From positions 1-23,216 of the forward strand of contig CALGSZ010000052.1 of assembly GCA_937901745.1 (NCBI GenBank): a stretch of DNA of 23,216 nucleotides, read 5' to 3'. The position numbers were made by a program, and so were the translations under genes. The stretch's first letter is position 1; each line of letters opens with the position of its first letter. The stretch is from an uncultured Chloroflexota bacterium (GTDB lineage Bacteria; Chloroflexota; Chloroflexia; Thermomicrobiales; UBA6265). Under the pieces are notes generated by a model that was not told where the DNA came from, ran no database searches, and was given only the letters and a program-made list of their open reading frames with translations. Positions 15,310 to 22,685 of this stretch are shown piece after piece.

Positions 15310-15696
15310 TTAGGCGCCGCAGCCGCACCCGTGAGAGGTACCGGCATTGCCGCCGGCATCGAACGAGTGGCCGCAGGCGCACGAGGCAACCGCGTTCGGG
15401 TTGCGGACGGTAAAGCCGCCACCCATCAGCGAATTGACGTAATCGACCTCGGCGCCCTGAAGATACATGGCGCTGAAGGAGTCGACGAGCAGGCGCACGC
15501 CGTCGATGTCGACGATCGTGTCGTCCTCCTCCGCCGTCTCCTCGATCGTCATGCCGTATTGCAGGCCGGAGCAACCACCCGGCGCGACGAAGACGCGCAG
15601 CGCGTGATCGGGCGTGCCCTGCTCCTCGAGGAACTTCTTGAGCTGAGCGACCGCCTCCGGCGTCATCGTAATCAGCTGCTCAGTCGTTGCAGACAT
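15310..15696 (-). CDS. IscA/ErpA/HesB-type iron-sulfur cluster carrier
   Basis: The 128-residue protein starting at 15696 has the A-type carrier fold: ITMTPEAVAQLKKFL, VAPGGCSGLQYGM with the first cysteine C42, the YLQGAEVDYVNSLMGGGFTVRNPNA core, and SCACGHSF with C106 and C108. These three cysteines bind and hand over iron-sulfur clusters in the cytosol. The tail adds a further C124-G-C126 pair after a Gly-rich stretch, which is unusual. GGAGG sits 12 nt before this ATG and directly abuts the ATG at 15708, so 15696 is preferred although its spacing is long. Earlier in-frame starts add unconserved sequence. It has its own promoter and a downstream hairpin, and no isc or suf neighbours are visible. 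Confidence 0.9.
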   Translation of the reverse strand: MSATTEQLITMTPEAVAQLKKFLEEQGTPDHALRVFVAPGGCSGLQYGMTIEETAEEDDTIVDIDGVRLLVDSFSAMYLQGAEVDYVNSLMGGGFTVRNPNAVASCACGHSFDAGGNAGTSHGCGCGA

Positions 15697-16079
15697 TGTA
15701 TTGACCATCCTCCGCGTGAAGGCAACGCACTCGACCGCCAGGATGCCCGACTGACTGATCCCAGGGCCAATGCTTCCCTCATGATACCGTCCCCACGATG
15801 CAAGCGCAATGAGGTTACACGCACCTTGGCAGACAATCACCTCGGGCAGTCAGAAAGCAGTCGAGGAGAGTCTTTACGATCCCGCGCCGTGCCGGCAGTT
15901 TGACCGAGTCCGCCGCTCCGACCGCTCGTCAATATCACAAATAGCCGTAGCCCATAGGGCTGACAAATTGAAGGACGCTCGTACCATAGCGAGTAGTACG
16001 AATTGGCTGTGGGGTAGATGTGGCGGCTCACATACGCTGCTGGTTGGGCTATTTGGGCTGGGTAAACCGGGGGGCTGCC
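15697..16079. other. Divergent intergenic region between the IscA-like gene and a small orphan gene
   Basis: It contains the minus-strand IscA promoter (15781-15809) and a less GC-rich block at about 15925-16010. That block has AGCCC/GGGCT (15949-15953 and 15957-15961) and TCGTAC/GTACGA (15979-15984 and 15996-16001) inverted repeats. CTGACA (15960-15965) and TACCAT (15982-15987), 16 bp apart, are a possible plus-strand promoter overlapped by the second repeat. Reading frames here have poor codon use, so I support no gene. Confidence 0.4.
15781..15809 (-). promoter_or_regulatory. Candidate promoter of the IscA-like gene
   Basis: On the minus strand TTGCGC (complement of 15804-15809) and TATCAT (complement of 15781-15786) are 17 bp apart. 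The -10 matches five of six consensus bases. The leader would be about 80 nt. Confidence 0.45.
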
Positions 16080-16394
16080 ATGGACGGTGTGGAGCATGGC
16101 GCCAACGAGCGTCGCTTTTACGTCGAGCACCGGGAAGGCGGGCAAGTCACGCGCCTCGGAGAGCTAACGGGGGCGCCAGCTCATTTCCGGTCTCTTGATC
16201 CATTCCTTTCTCGTCTGCCAATCGAAGCTTGCGGCGAGCTCCTCCTCATCGATTCCAACACGCACGAGATCGTCGCGCGGCGCAGAGTCGATCCAGCGCA
16301 ACGCTCCAACCAGCGAAACCGGCAAGAGCGATCGAACGGATTCTCGGCGGGCGCGATGGCCTGGCGCTCCTGGCGCCTCCAAGGGCGCTCCTAG
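16080..16394 (+). CDS. Small orphan protein of unknown function
   Basis: The ATG at 16080 opens a 104-residue frame with GC-rich third positions for about its first 65 codons. The N-terminal half looks like a compact alpha/beta domain: RRFYVEHREGGQVTRLGEL, then FRSLDPFLSRLP, then ELLLIDSNTHEIVARRRV. The last third is basic and low complexity, probably disordered. A G-rich run (GGGGGGCTG) precedes the start. It could start further upstream at a GTG at 16020, but that adds an unlikely N-terminus. I do not recognise a family. It is transcribed toward, and ends 13 nt short of, the convergent acetyltransferase gene. The possibility that it is not a gene remains real. Confidence 0.45.
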   Translation: MDGVEHGANERRFYVEHREGGQVTRLGELTGAPAHFRSLDPFLSRLPIEACGELLLIDSNTHEIVARRRVDPAQRSNQRNRQERSNGFSAGAMAWRSWRLQGRS

Positions 16395-16407
16395 CCACCG
16401 CACCACG

Positions 16408-17028
16408 TTAGTCACGGGATTCGCTGGTTGACATCAGCATGGTCAGGTGGCGCTTCACGGCCGGCCATTCGTGCTCGATGATGCTGTAGTAGGCCGAGTC
16501 GCGGATGGTGCCGTCCGGCATGATGACGTGGTTGCGTAGAATCCCTTCGAACTGCGCGCCGATTCGCTCGAGCGCGCGCCGCGAGCGGTGATTCAGCCGA
16601 TGCGTCTTGAACTGGACGCGGATGCAGCCGAGCGACTCGAAGGCGTGCTGGAGTAGGAGGAACTTGCACTCGGTGTTGATCGGCGTCCGCCAAGATGCCC
16701 GGCGCAGCCACGTCCAGCCGATCTCAAGCCCGCGGTCGCGCGGCCGGATATCCATGTAGCGCGTGCTCCCGATCACCTCACCACTCGCGAGATCCACGAT
16801 CGCGAACGGGAAGGCCGTGCCGGCAGCCTGTTCCGCGAGCGCAACGTCGATCCATTCCCGCACGTCGTCCACTGTCCGCAGGCGCCGGCTCATGTATCGC
16901 CAGATCTCGTCGTCGGCGGCAGCGACGGCGAGAGCCGGGGCGTGCTCCTGACTCAGCGGCTCGAGGCGTACCCACCGGCCACTCAACGTGACCGGACTCA
17001 CCCAATGTTCTGTTGCGGTCTCCCCCAT
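16408..17028 (-). CDS. GNAT-family acetyltransferase (RimJ/RimL type)
   Basis: From the ATG at 17028 (GGGGAG 9 nt upstream) the protein has 206 residues, the usual size for RimJ/RimL-like N-acetyltransferases. The opening LSGRWVRLEPLSQEHAPAL is typical of the subfamily. The core shows FAIVDLASGEVIGSTRYMDI, then LEIGWTWLRRASWRTPINTE, then KFLLLQHAFESLGCIRVQFKT and NHRSRRALERIGAQFEGILRN, which are beta4, the acetyl-CoA region and the characteristic C-terminal helix and strand. Such enzymes use acetyl-CoA to acetylate ribosomal protein N-termini, small amines or antibiotics; the substrate cannot be assigned. An upstream in-frame extension to 17163 is rejected for lack of conservation. It is divergent from the TerC-family gene. 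Confidence 0.88.
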   Translation of the reverse strand: MGETATEHWVSPVTLSGRWVRLEPLSQEHAPALAVAAADDEIWRYMSRRLRTVDDVREWIDVALAEQAAGTAFPFAIVDLASGEVIGSTRYMDIRPRDRGLEIGWTWLRRASWRTPINTECKFLLLQHAFESLGCIRVQFKTHRLNHRSRRALERIGAQFEGILRNHVIMPDGTIRDSAYYSIIEHEWPAVKRHLTMLMSTSESRD

Positions 17029-17083
17029 TGATAGTTGCTCCCCTCTCGCCAACCCTCGATAGGCATCCAGTTGGCACGCTCGT

Positions 17084-17130
17084 CGAGGCGTCGCCTCGGA
17101 GTGACTCTCCTTACTTACCGGAGAGCCACT
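17084..17130. promoter_or_regulatory. Two palindromes in the acetyltransferase/TerC divergent region
   Basis: CGAGGCG-T-CGCCTCG (17084-17098) is a perfect 7+7 palindrome. AGTG-A-CTCTCC / GGAGAG-C-CACT (17100-17130) is a 10-bp stem with one mismatch and a 9-nt loop. They lie just downstream of the minus-strand -35 and could be operators or leader hairpins for the acetyltransferase gene. Confidence 0.3.
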
Positions 17131-17132
17131 GG

Positions 17133-17160
17133 TGCTTAGCATTGCGCAGGCGAGTGTCAA
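17133..17160 (-). promoter_or_regulatory. Weak candidate promoter of the acetyltransferase gene
   Basis: A perfect -35 (TTGACA, complement of 17155-17160) stands on the minus strand, but the -10 at 16 bp (TAAGCA) is poor, though preceded by TGC. Confidence 0.25.
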
Positions 17161-17189
17161 CACACAAGAATTGCATCACAATCACCCCG

Positions 17190-17207
17190 CCGGGCGGGCG
17201 CGCCCGG
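17190..17207 (+). promoter_or_regulatory. GC-rich hairpin in the TerC-family leader
   Basis: CCGGGCG, loop GGCG, CGCCCGG forms a 7-bp hairpin about 31 nt before the start codon. It does not match the manganese (yybP-ykoY) riboswitch pattern that some terC genes carry. Confidence 0.25.
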
Positions 17208-17238
17208 GCGGCAGCGGCAAGGAAGGGGAATCCATACC

Positions 17239-18039
17239 GTGGAGTGGATCACGAACGGTGAAATCTGGGCAGCGTTGCTGACCCTGACGCTCCTGGAGGT
17301 CGTTCTCGGCATCGACAACGTGATCTTCATCTCGATCCTCGCCGACCGGCTGCCGCCCGAGCAACGCAACCGGGCGAGGCTGGTTGGACTCTCACTCGCG
17401 ATGTTCATGCGCATCGCGCTCCTGTTCTCCATCAACTGGCTCGCGAATCTGACGGAGCCGCTCTTCGGGGTGGTCGGCAAGGACCTATCTGGGCGCGACC
17501 TGATCATGCTCGGCGGTGGCCTCTTCCTCCTCTACAAAGCGACGACGGAAATCCACGATAAGCTGGAGGGCGAAGACGAGCATGGCGCCGTTGCGGTGGC
17601 TGCCTCGTTCTCAGGCGTGATCATTCAGATTCTGCTCCTGGATCTCGTCTTCTCGCTCGACTCGGTCATCACCGCGGTCGGGATGGCGGACGACATCGAG
17701 GTCATGGTCGCCGCGGTCGTCATCGCCGTCGGCGTGATGCTCGTCGCCTCGGGGAGGCTGAGCGCCTTCGTCAGCGCGCACCCGACGGTCAAGATCCTGG
17801 CGTTGAGCTTCCTCCTCTTGATCGGCATGTCATTGGTCGCCGAGGGATGGCACTTCCATATTCCGAAGGGCTACATCTATTCGGCGTTGGCCTTCTCGAT
17901 CTTCGTCGAAATCCTGAACCTGCAGCTCCGCTCCCGCGCACCGGAGCCGGTTAAGCTCCACAAGCCGCTCATCAATGAGCCGGTGGTTGCCCGCGCGGCT
18001 GGACTCTCCCGATCCGGCGGTACCGAAGAGCCACGATGA
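17239..18039 (+). CDS. TerC-family integral membrane protein (probable metal transporter)
   Basis: The protein of 266 residues starts at a GTG with GGAAGGGG 10 nt upstream. About seven hydrophobic segments fill residues 8-235. The two family signatures are visible: LEVVLGIDNVIF (19-30, with E20 and D26 in the membrane) and LLLDLVFSLDSVITAVG (132-148, with D135 and D141). These acidic residues are conserved in TerC/Alx/YkoY proteins, some of which export manganese and supply metal to exoenzymes. The C-terminal 35 residues are hydrophilic and likely cytoplasmic. Metal specificity is not readable, and the tellurite name is historical. Only 72 nt separate it from the next plus-strand gene with no terminator, so read-through into the dehydrogenase gene is likely. 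Confidence 0.9.
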   Translation: MEWITNGEIWAALLTLTLLEVVLGIDNVIFISILADRLPPEQRNRARLVGLSLAMFMRIALLFSINWLANLTEPLFGVVGKDLSGRDLIMLGGGLFLLYKATTEIHDKLEGEDEHGAVAVAASFSGVIIQILLLDLVFSLDSVITAVGMADDIEVMVAAVVIAVGVMLVASGRLSAFVSAHPTVKILALSFLLLIGMSLVAEGWHFHIPKGYIYSALAFSIFVEILNLQLRSRAPEPVKLHKPLINEPVVARAAGLSRSGGTEEPR

Positions 18040-18111
18040 CCCCTGCCGACTTCGACCGTTTCGGGTATCGTGCCGCAGAAGTTGGATCGGAGTTGCCGTG
18101 GAGGGAGGATG

Positions 18112-19137
18112 ATGAGTCAGCGGGCGCAGGTCGCGGTGACGCGAGTGATCCCGGATGCCGGGATGGCGCTCTTGCGTGAGGCTGAGGAGCGGGGTGAGAT
18201 CGCGGTTCGCCTTTGGGAGGAGGAACTGCCGCCACCGCCCGATCAGCTAGCGGCCCTCCTGCGCGGATGCGTCGGCGCGATCACGCTCCTGACCGAAGCC
18301 ATCACTCCGGAAGTGCTTGACCGCGAGCCGCAGCTGCGCGTCGTCAGTAACCTTGCTGTTGGATACGACAACATCGACGTGCCGGCGGCGACCGCGCGTG
18401 GTGTCGCGGTCTGCAACACGCCCGGCGTCTTGACGGAGACGACCGCCGATTTCGCGTGGGCGCTCCTGATGGCCGCTGCACGCCGCATTCCGGAAGGCAT
18501 CGATTACGTTCGCGCGGGCAAATGGCTGACCTGGGGACCGACGCTTCTCCTCGGGCGCGACGTGCATGGCGCGACACTGGGAATCGTCGGATTCGGCCGG
18601 ATTGGCAAGGAGATGGCGAAGCGAGCGCGTGGATTCTCGATGCGTATCCTCGCCTACGATGCCTACCCGGATCATGAAAGCGCGCGCGAGCTCGGCGTCG
18701 AGATCGTCCCGCTGGACGATCTCTTGCGCGAGTCAGATTTCGTGACGCTGCATGTCGCGCTGACGCCCGAGACGCGGCATTTGATCGGCACGCGCGAGCT
18801 TGGGCTAATGAAGCGGGAAGCGGTGCTCGTCAACGCCGCGCGTGGCCCAGTAGTGGACACGGACGCGCTGGTGACCGCGCTGCGAGACGGGACGATCATG
18901 GCGGCCGCGCTCGATGTGACAGACCCGGAGCCGTTGCCGGCGGATCATCCGCTGGTACACCTGCCGAACGCGATCGTCGTCCCGCATATCGCCTCGGCAA
19001 CGGTCGCGACGCGCAACCGGATGGCGGAACTGGCGGTGCGCAATCTGCTGGCAGTGCTGCGCGGGGAGCGCCCGCCCCACATCGTCAATCCGGAGGTTCT
19101 GGAGCGAGGCCAGCGATCGTCAGGAGCGGATTCTTAG
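18112..19137 (+). CDS. D-2-hydroxyacid dehydrogenase (glyoxylate/hydroxypyruvate reductase or D-glycerate dehydrogenase type)
   Basis: The start at 18112 has GGAGG 7 nt upstream; the ATG at 18109 directly before it has only 4 nt. The 341-residue protein has the two-domain family layout. The N-terminal part includes VSNLAVGYDNIDVPAATARG and the interdomain NTPGVLTETTADFAWALLMAAARR. The NAD(P) Rossmann fold carries GIVGFGRIGKEMAKRA (GFGRIG at 160-165). Catalytic residues fall at R244 (NAARGPVVD), E273 (DVTDPEPLP) and H292 (PHIASAT). The TETTAD and DPEPLP motifs fit the GyaR/GHRPR group, which interconverts glyoxylate and glycolate or hydroxypyruvate and D-glycerate in the cytosol. The exact substrate is inferred. 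Confidence 0.9.
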   Translation: MSQRAQVAVTRVIPDAGMALLREAEERGEIAVRLWEEELPPPPDQLAALLRGCVGAITLLTEAITPEVLDREPQLRVVSNLAVGYDNIDVPAATARGVAVCNTPGVLTETTADFAWALLMAAARRIPEGIDYVRAGKWLTWGPTLLLGRDVHGATLGIVGFGRIGKEMAKRARGFSMRILAYDAYPDHESARELGVEIVPLDDLLRESDFVTLHVALTPETRHLIGTRELGLMKREAVLVNAARGPVVDTDALVTALRDGTIMAAALDVTDPEPLPADHPLVHLPNAIVVPHIASATVATRNRMAELAVRNLLAVLRGERPPHIVNPEVLERGQRSSGADS

Positions 19138-19234
19138 TCGCGGGCTGCGAGTTTCGCCGTTCCGGCCGCCTTCTCGTCTGGCACGCGTGCCATGGCGAGC
19201 ACTGGAACGGGCAAGAGTTCGCAATGTTGCCGGG

Positions 19235-19240
19235 TATACT
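19235..19240 (+). promoter_or_regulatory. Candidate -10 box of the flavo-iron-sulfur oxidoreductase gene
   Basis: TATACT lies about 70 nt before the start codon. The -35 position (CAAGAG at 17 bp) is poor. A perfect 12-bp palindrome GGCACGCGTGCC stands upstream at 19180-19191. Confidence 0.35.
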
Positions 19241-19312
19241 TGAGACTGCCGCGACCAGTGGACGTACCAGTGGTTGCGGGTCCTGGCTCCGCCGTCAAGG
19301 GAGAGACATGCG

Positions 19313-21403
19313 ATGTTTCGCTGCAAAGTCTGTGGCTGGATCCACGATGGTGTGGCGCCGCCGAACGAGTGCCCGTCGTGCGGCGCGCCGGCGGACCGCT
19401 TCCGGCCGATGGATCCGCTCGAGGTCGACCTGACGGCCGGCGAGCTGGCCAGCCGTGGCATCGTCGGTCAGGGATTCGAGGCAGAGGTCGAAGACAGCCG
19501 GCGCATCCGCCTGCTCGCGTTCGTCGACGCCTCCTTCTTTTCGCCATACATGGAGCGCTCGGGGAAGCGCTATCCTGTCTACACCGGCGACGCGCAGTGG
19601 TTCTCCGACAACATTCCGTGCATGACGGCCTGCCCGTCTCACACGGACATCTCCCGCTACATCGCTCTCATCGCGGATGGGCGCTACGCCGACTCTTATG
19701 AGCTCAACCGGGAGCACAACGTCTTCCCCGGTTGCCTCGGTCGCATGTGCGCTCGGCCGTGTGAGGACGCCTGCCGGCGCAAGGAGGTCGACGCGCCGAT
19801 CGGCATCTGCTACTTGAAGCGCGTCGCCGCCGATTACCGGGGCGAGACTCGGCGCGAGACGCCGCCGCCCTGGAACGGGCTGACCGCTGGCATCATCGGC
19901 GCTGGCGTCTGCGGTCTCACGGTCGCGCGGCAGTTGGCCCGGAAGGGCTACAAGGTGACCATCTACGAGAAGCAGCCGGTCCCGGGCGGCGTGATGTGGA
20001 CTGGCGTGCCGGAGTGGCGCCTCCCGCGCGACGTCATCATGGAAGAGGTCGAGCTGATCACCGACCTCGGCATCGAAATCCTCTACAACACGGAAGTCGG
20101 GAAGGACATCTCATTCCGCGAAATCGTCGAGATGTACGACGCGGTCGTGATCGCGACCGGGTGCCAGATCGCGCAGGGGCTCGGTGTCCCGGGCGAGGAT
20201 CTGGAGGGCGTCGTTTCCGGGATCAAGTTCCTGGAAGATGTCAATCTCGGCAACAAGGACGTCTGGGTCGGCAAGAACGTCGTCACCGTGGGCGGCGGCT
20301 TCACCTCCATGGACTGCGTCCGCACGGTCCTGCGCATGGGCGCTGAGCGCTCGATCATGACCTACCGGCGGAGCATCCAGGAGATCCCGGTGGATGAGCT
20401 GGAGCTCGAAGAGGCCGAGCTCGAGGGCGTCGAGATCATGTATATGGTCTCGCCCGTCCGCGTCATCGGCGACGAGCACGGCCGGGTCAAGGGCATCGAG
20501 CTTGTCCGCAATGAGCTCGGGCCGCCGGATAGCAAGGGCCGGCGCCGCCCGCAGCCGGTGCCGGGCTCGGAGTTCATCGTGCCGTGCGACATGGTCCTGG
20601 TGGCTATCGGTCAGCGGCAGGACAGCTCATTCCTCGGCGACATGCTGCCGAACCGGGACCGCCGGGGGGTGCCGCTGCTCGACCAGAACCTGAAGACGGA
20701 GCTGCCGAACGTCTGGGCGGCGGGCGACTTCGTGATCAACCCGACGAACTTCATCTCCTCGATCGGCGAGGGCAAGCGGGTCGCCATCGCGATCGATCGC
20801 GAGCTACGGGGCGTCGAGCCTGCCGTCAAGGAGATGGAAATTACTCGCGTCCCGACCGAGTACGTCTCCACGCCGAACCCGCTGGTGGCGGAGGGCATCG
20901 CCGAGTGGAGCCTGACGGCGATGAGCCGGCGACTGGTCTGGGGCGACGACTACGCGGGAGTCGGTCGGCAAGTCATGCCGTCGCTGCCTATCCAGGACCG
21001 TGGCATCGGCACGCACGACACGACGCTCGAGGTTGAGATCGGCTACACGAAGTCGATCGGCTTCGAAGAGGCGAAGCGCTGCCTGCAGTGCCAGCTCAAC
21101 ATCTTCATTGATGGCAACCGGTGCATCCTCTGCAACGGGTGCGTGGATGCATGCCCGCACCGCTGCATCGAGATGATTTCGCCTGACCGCATCTACAGCA
21201 TCGACAACGACGTCGAGCTGGCTGAGATGGCGCGCGCGGAGCTAGGGCCATACGCGGCGGCGATGGTCATTGATGAGCGGTCCTGCATTCGCTGCGGCAT
21301 CTGCGTCGACTGGTGCCCGACCGAGTGCTTGACGATGGATCACTTCCGCATGACGCCGGCCGATCCTCGCGAGAGCGTGGATCTGGCGATCGTCGCGGAC
21401 TGA
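19313..21403 (+). CDS. Multidomain NAD(P)H:acceptor oxidoreductase: rubredoxin-like knuckle + GltD-like flavoprotein + two [4Fe-4S] ferredoxin motifs
   Basis: The start at 19313 puts FRCKVCGW at the N-terminus, after GGGAGA. The 696 residues show four parts. (a) A rubredoxin-like knuckle with C4-x2-C7 and C20-x2-C23 (about 1-30). (b) The GltD/DPD-type N-terminal Fe-S domain with C103, C107, C141, C146, C150 and C154. (c) A flavoprotein core with GIIGAGVCG for FAD (193-201), GGGFTSMD for NAD(P)H (about 327-334) and the second FAD contact VWAAGDFV (about 467-474). (d) A C-terminal ferredoxin-like part with cysteines 590, 593, 604, 607, 610, 614 and 618, then 658, 661, 664, 668 and 672. Such proteins move electrons between NAD(P)H and ferredoxin- or rubredoxin-type carriers; true glutamate synthase is unlikely without a GltB neighbour. 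The physiological partner is unknown. It appears monocistronic. Confidence 0.88.
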   Translation: MFRCKVCGWIHDGVAPPNECPSCGAPADRFRPMDPLEVDLTAGELASRGIVGQGFEAEVEDSRRIRLLAFVDASFFSPYMERSGKRYPVYTGDAQWFSDNIPCMTACPSHTDISRYIALIADGRYADSYELNREHNVFPGCLGRMCARPCEDACRRKEVDAPIGICYLKRVAADYRGETRRETPPPWNGLTAGIIGAGVCGLTVARQLARKGYKVTIYEKQPVPGGVMWTGVPEWRLPRDVIMEEVELITDLGIEILYNTEVGKDISFREIVEMYDAVVIATGCQIAQGLGVPGEDLEGVVSGIKFLEDVNLGNKDVWVGKNVVTVGGGFTSMDCVRTVLRMGAERSIMTYRRSIQEIPVDELELEEAELEGVEIMYMVSPVRVIGDEHGRVKGIELVRNELGPPDSKGRRRPQPVPGSEFIVPCDMVLVAIGQRQDSSFLGDMLPNRDRRGVPLLDQNLKTELPNVWAAGDFVINPTNFISSIGEGKRVAIAIDRELRGVEPAVKEMEITRVPTEYVSTPNPLVAEGIAEWSLTAMSRRLVWGDDYAGVGRQVMPSLPIQDRGIGTHDTTLEVEIGYTKSIGFEEAKRCLQCQLNIFIDGNRCILCNGCVDACPHRCIEMISPDRIYSIDNDVELAEMARAELGPYAAAMVIDERSCIRCGICVDWCPTECLTMDHFRMTPADPRESVDLAIVAD

Positions 21404-21429
21404 GCTTGCTGGAATACACGTAGGCGTTT

Positions 21430-21495
21430 GAGGCGCCCGAGGGCGGCGCCGGTCGAGTTGCGATCGGCGAAGTCCCGGGCGCCTCGGCATTTTCA
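21430..21495 (+). terminator. Terminator of the oxidoreductase gene
   Basis: GAGGCGCCCG (21430-21439) pairs perfectly with CGGGCGCCTC (21476-21485) across 36 nt that contain further GC-rich pairing. ATTTTC follows within 5 nt, and the structure starts 27 nt after the stop. Confidence 0.6.
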
Positions 21496-21512
21496 GCACA
21501 GCGGCGCTATTC

Positions 21513-21540
21513 GGACCGCCGATCTACTGCTCGGCGGTCC
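21513..21540. terminator. Second perfect hairpin downstream of the oxidoreductase gene
   Basis: GGACCGCCGA (21513-21522) and TCGGCGGTCC (21531-21540) form a perfect 10-bp stem with an 8-nt loop, 27 nt beyond the first hairpin. No T-tract follows. It may be a back-up terminator or a leader element of the next gene. Confidence 0.45.
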
Positions 21541-21869
21541 CGCCTCGCGACCTCAACCCGAATAACCCCGTTAGCGCCCCTGATTCCGGCGCGTTGACGG
21601 CAGCCGGCGTGACGAGCGCTTCCCCTCCAAGGGCGCTTAGGCGACCTTCGCTCGCGCATTAATCCAGTCTTCAGGTTGCGTTTCCCTTCGCTTCAGGCCG
21701 GCTCGTTATCTGTGAAAGCGGCCCAATCGGGCCGCCGGGGTGATCCCGGAGCGCTGAGCTATCCGCTGGGACTCGTCCCCTTGGGATCGGATGCTGACCC
21801 GGCTGAGCCGGCCGGCGCCGATCAGTCATTCGGCCGCGCGGGTCGGCCGAGAACAGGAGGTTCGTTTCG

Positions 21870-22685
21870 ATGCATGAGCGACAGGTCAACCGGCGACGGA
21901 TCCTCGTCGGCATGACGGCTGCTGGGCTTGCGGCGGCGGTCGGCGGCTCGTTCGCTCGGGCGCAGGTTGCCACCCCCATCGCGGATGACTCCGCGACGCC
22001 ATCCGCGGATACGACTCCGGGCGCGGACGAGTGGAGCAATGCGCTCTCTCGCGTGGACGAGGAGATCGCGAGCGCGCAGGCAGACCGGGACGCGATCGCC
22101 AGCCAGACGGACGTGACCGTCGTTGACGAGCTGCTCAGCTTGGCGACCGCATTGCGGAATCAGGCAAGCTCGGCCTCGAGCGGGTCGGATGACATCCTGA
22201 CGCTGCGTCTGGCGCGGGGCGCGTCGGCGGCAGCGCAGGCAGCCGTCGAGCTCATCAAGGCGCAAATGGCGGATTACGGACTCCCATCGCAGCAGGCGCG
22301 GGCGAGCCGCATCCTGGAGCGCGCAAACGAGGTCATCGAGGCGTTCTCGTCTGAGGTCAGCGGCTCGACCGACGCGAATGTAACCACCGCGATCCAGCTT
22401 GCGCAGCGGCTCTATCAGACCGCCTACGATCGCTACAACGCCGGAACGTACGCCGAGGCGATGGGGACGGCGAGCGTCGCCGCGAAACTGGCCCGGATCG
22501 CGGCTATGCTCTCCGGCTCGCTGGAGCGCCGAGGTCGCGGGCGCGGACGTGGCTGGGGCGATCGAGAACGAGGCCCGAAGCACACTCGCACCCATGAGCT
22601 GCCCGAATTGGGCCCGGAGATGGACGACTGGCAACATGACCTGGAGCCGGACGAGCCGGTCGATGTACTCGCGCCGTCCTTCTAA
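21870..22685 (+). CDS. Tat-exported helical protein of unknown function
   Basis: AGGAGG lies 9 nt before the ATG, the best ribosome binding site in the region. The 271-residue precursor begins with an Arg-rich n-region (NRRRILVG, 7-14), a hydrophobic stretch and a probable signal peptidase site after ARA (residue 31), as in twin-arginine signal peptides. An Ala/Thr/Pro/Asp linker follows (32-52). Residues about 53-215 are almost wholly helical and Ala-rich, with heptad-like spacing. The tail has an RGRGRGRG run (about 221-228) and an acidic Pro-rich end. I recognise no enzymatic motif or cofactor site. It is likely secreted or anchored outside the membrane; a structural or binding role is only a guess. 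Confidence 0.72.
   Translation: MHERQVNRRRILVGMTAAGLAAAVGGSFARAQVATPIADDSATPSADTTPGADEWSNALSRVDEEIASAQADRDAIASQTDVTVVDELLSLATALRNQASSASSGSDDILTLRLARGASAAAQAAVELIKAQMADYGLPSQQARASRILERANEVIEAFSSEVSGSTDANVTTAIQLAQRLYQTAYDRYNAGTYAEAMGTASVAAKLARIAAMLSGSLERRGRGRGRGWGDRERGPKHTRTHELPELGPEMDDWQHDLEPDEPVDVLAPSF

Larger units (their letters stand above)
21404..21869. other. Intergenic region between the oxidoreductase and the exported protein genes
   Basis: After the two hairpins (21430-21495 and 21513-21540) there are about 330 nt with several short GC-rich inverted repeats (for example GCGGCCC/GGGCCGC near 21718-21736). No convincing -10/-35 pair or reading frame is present. It may contain the promoter and leader of the exported protein gene, but I cannot place them. 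Confidence 0.4.

Noticed and set aside
15837..16145. A 102-codon minus-strand frame in the IscA upstream region
   Set aside because: Codon use is unlike neighbouring genes, and it overlaps the better-supported small plus-strand gene and promoter sequences.
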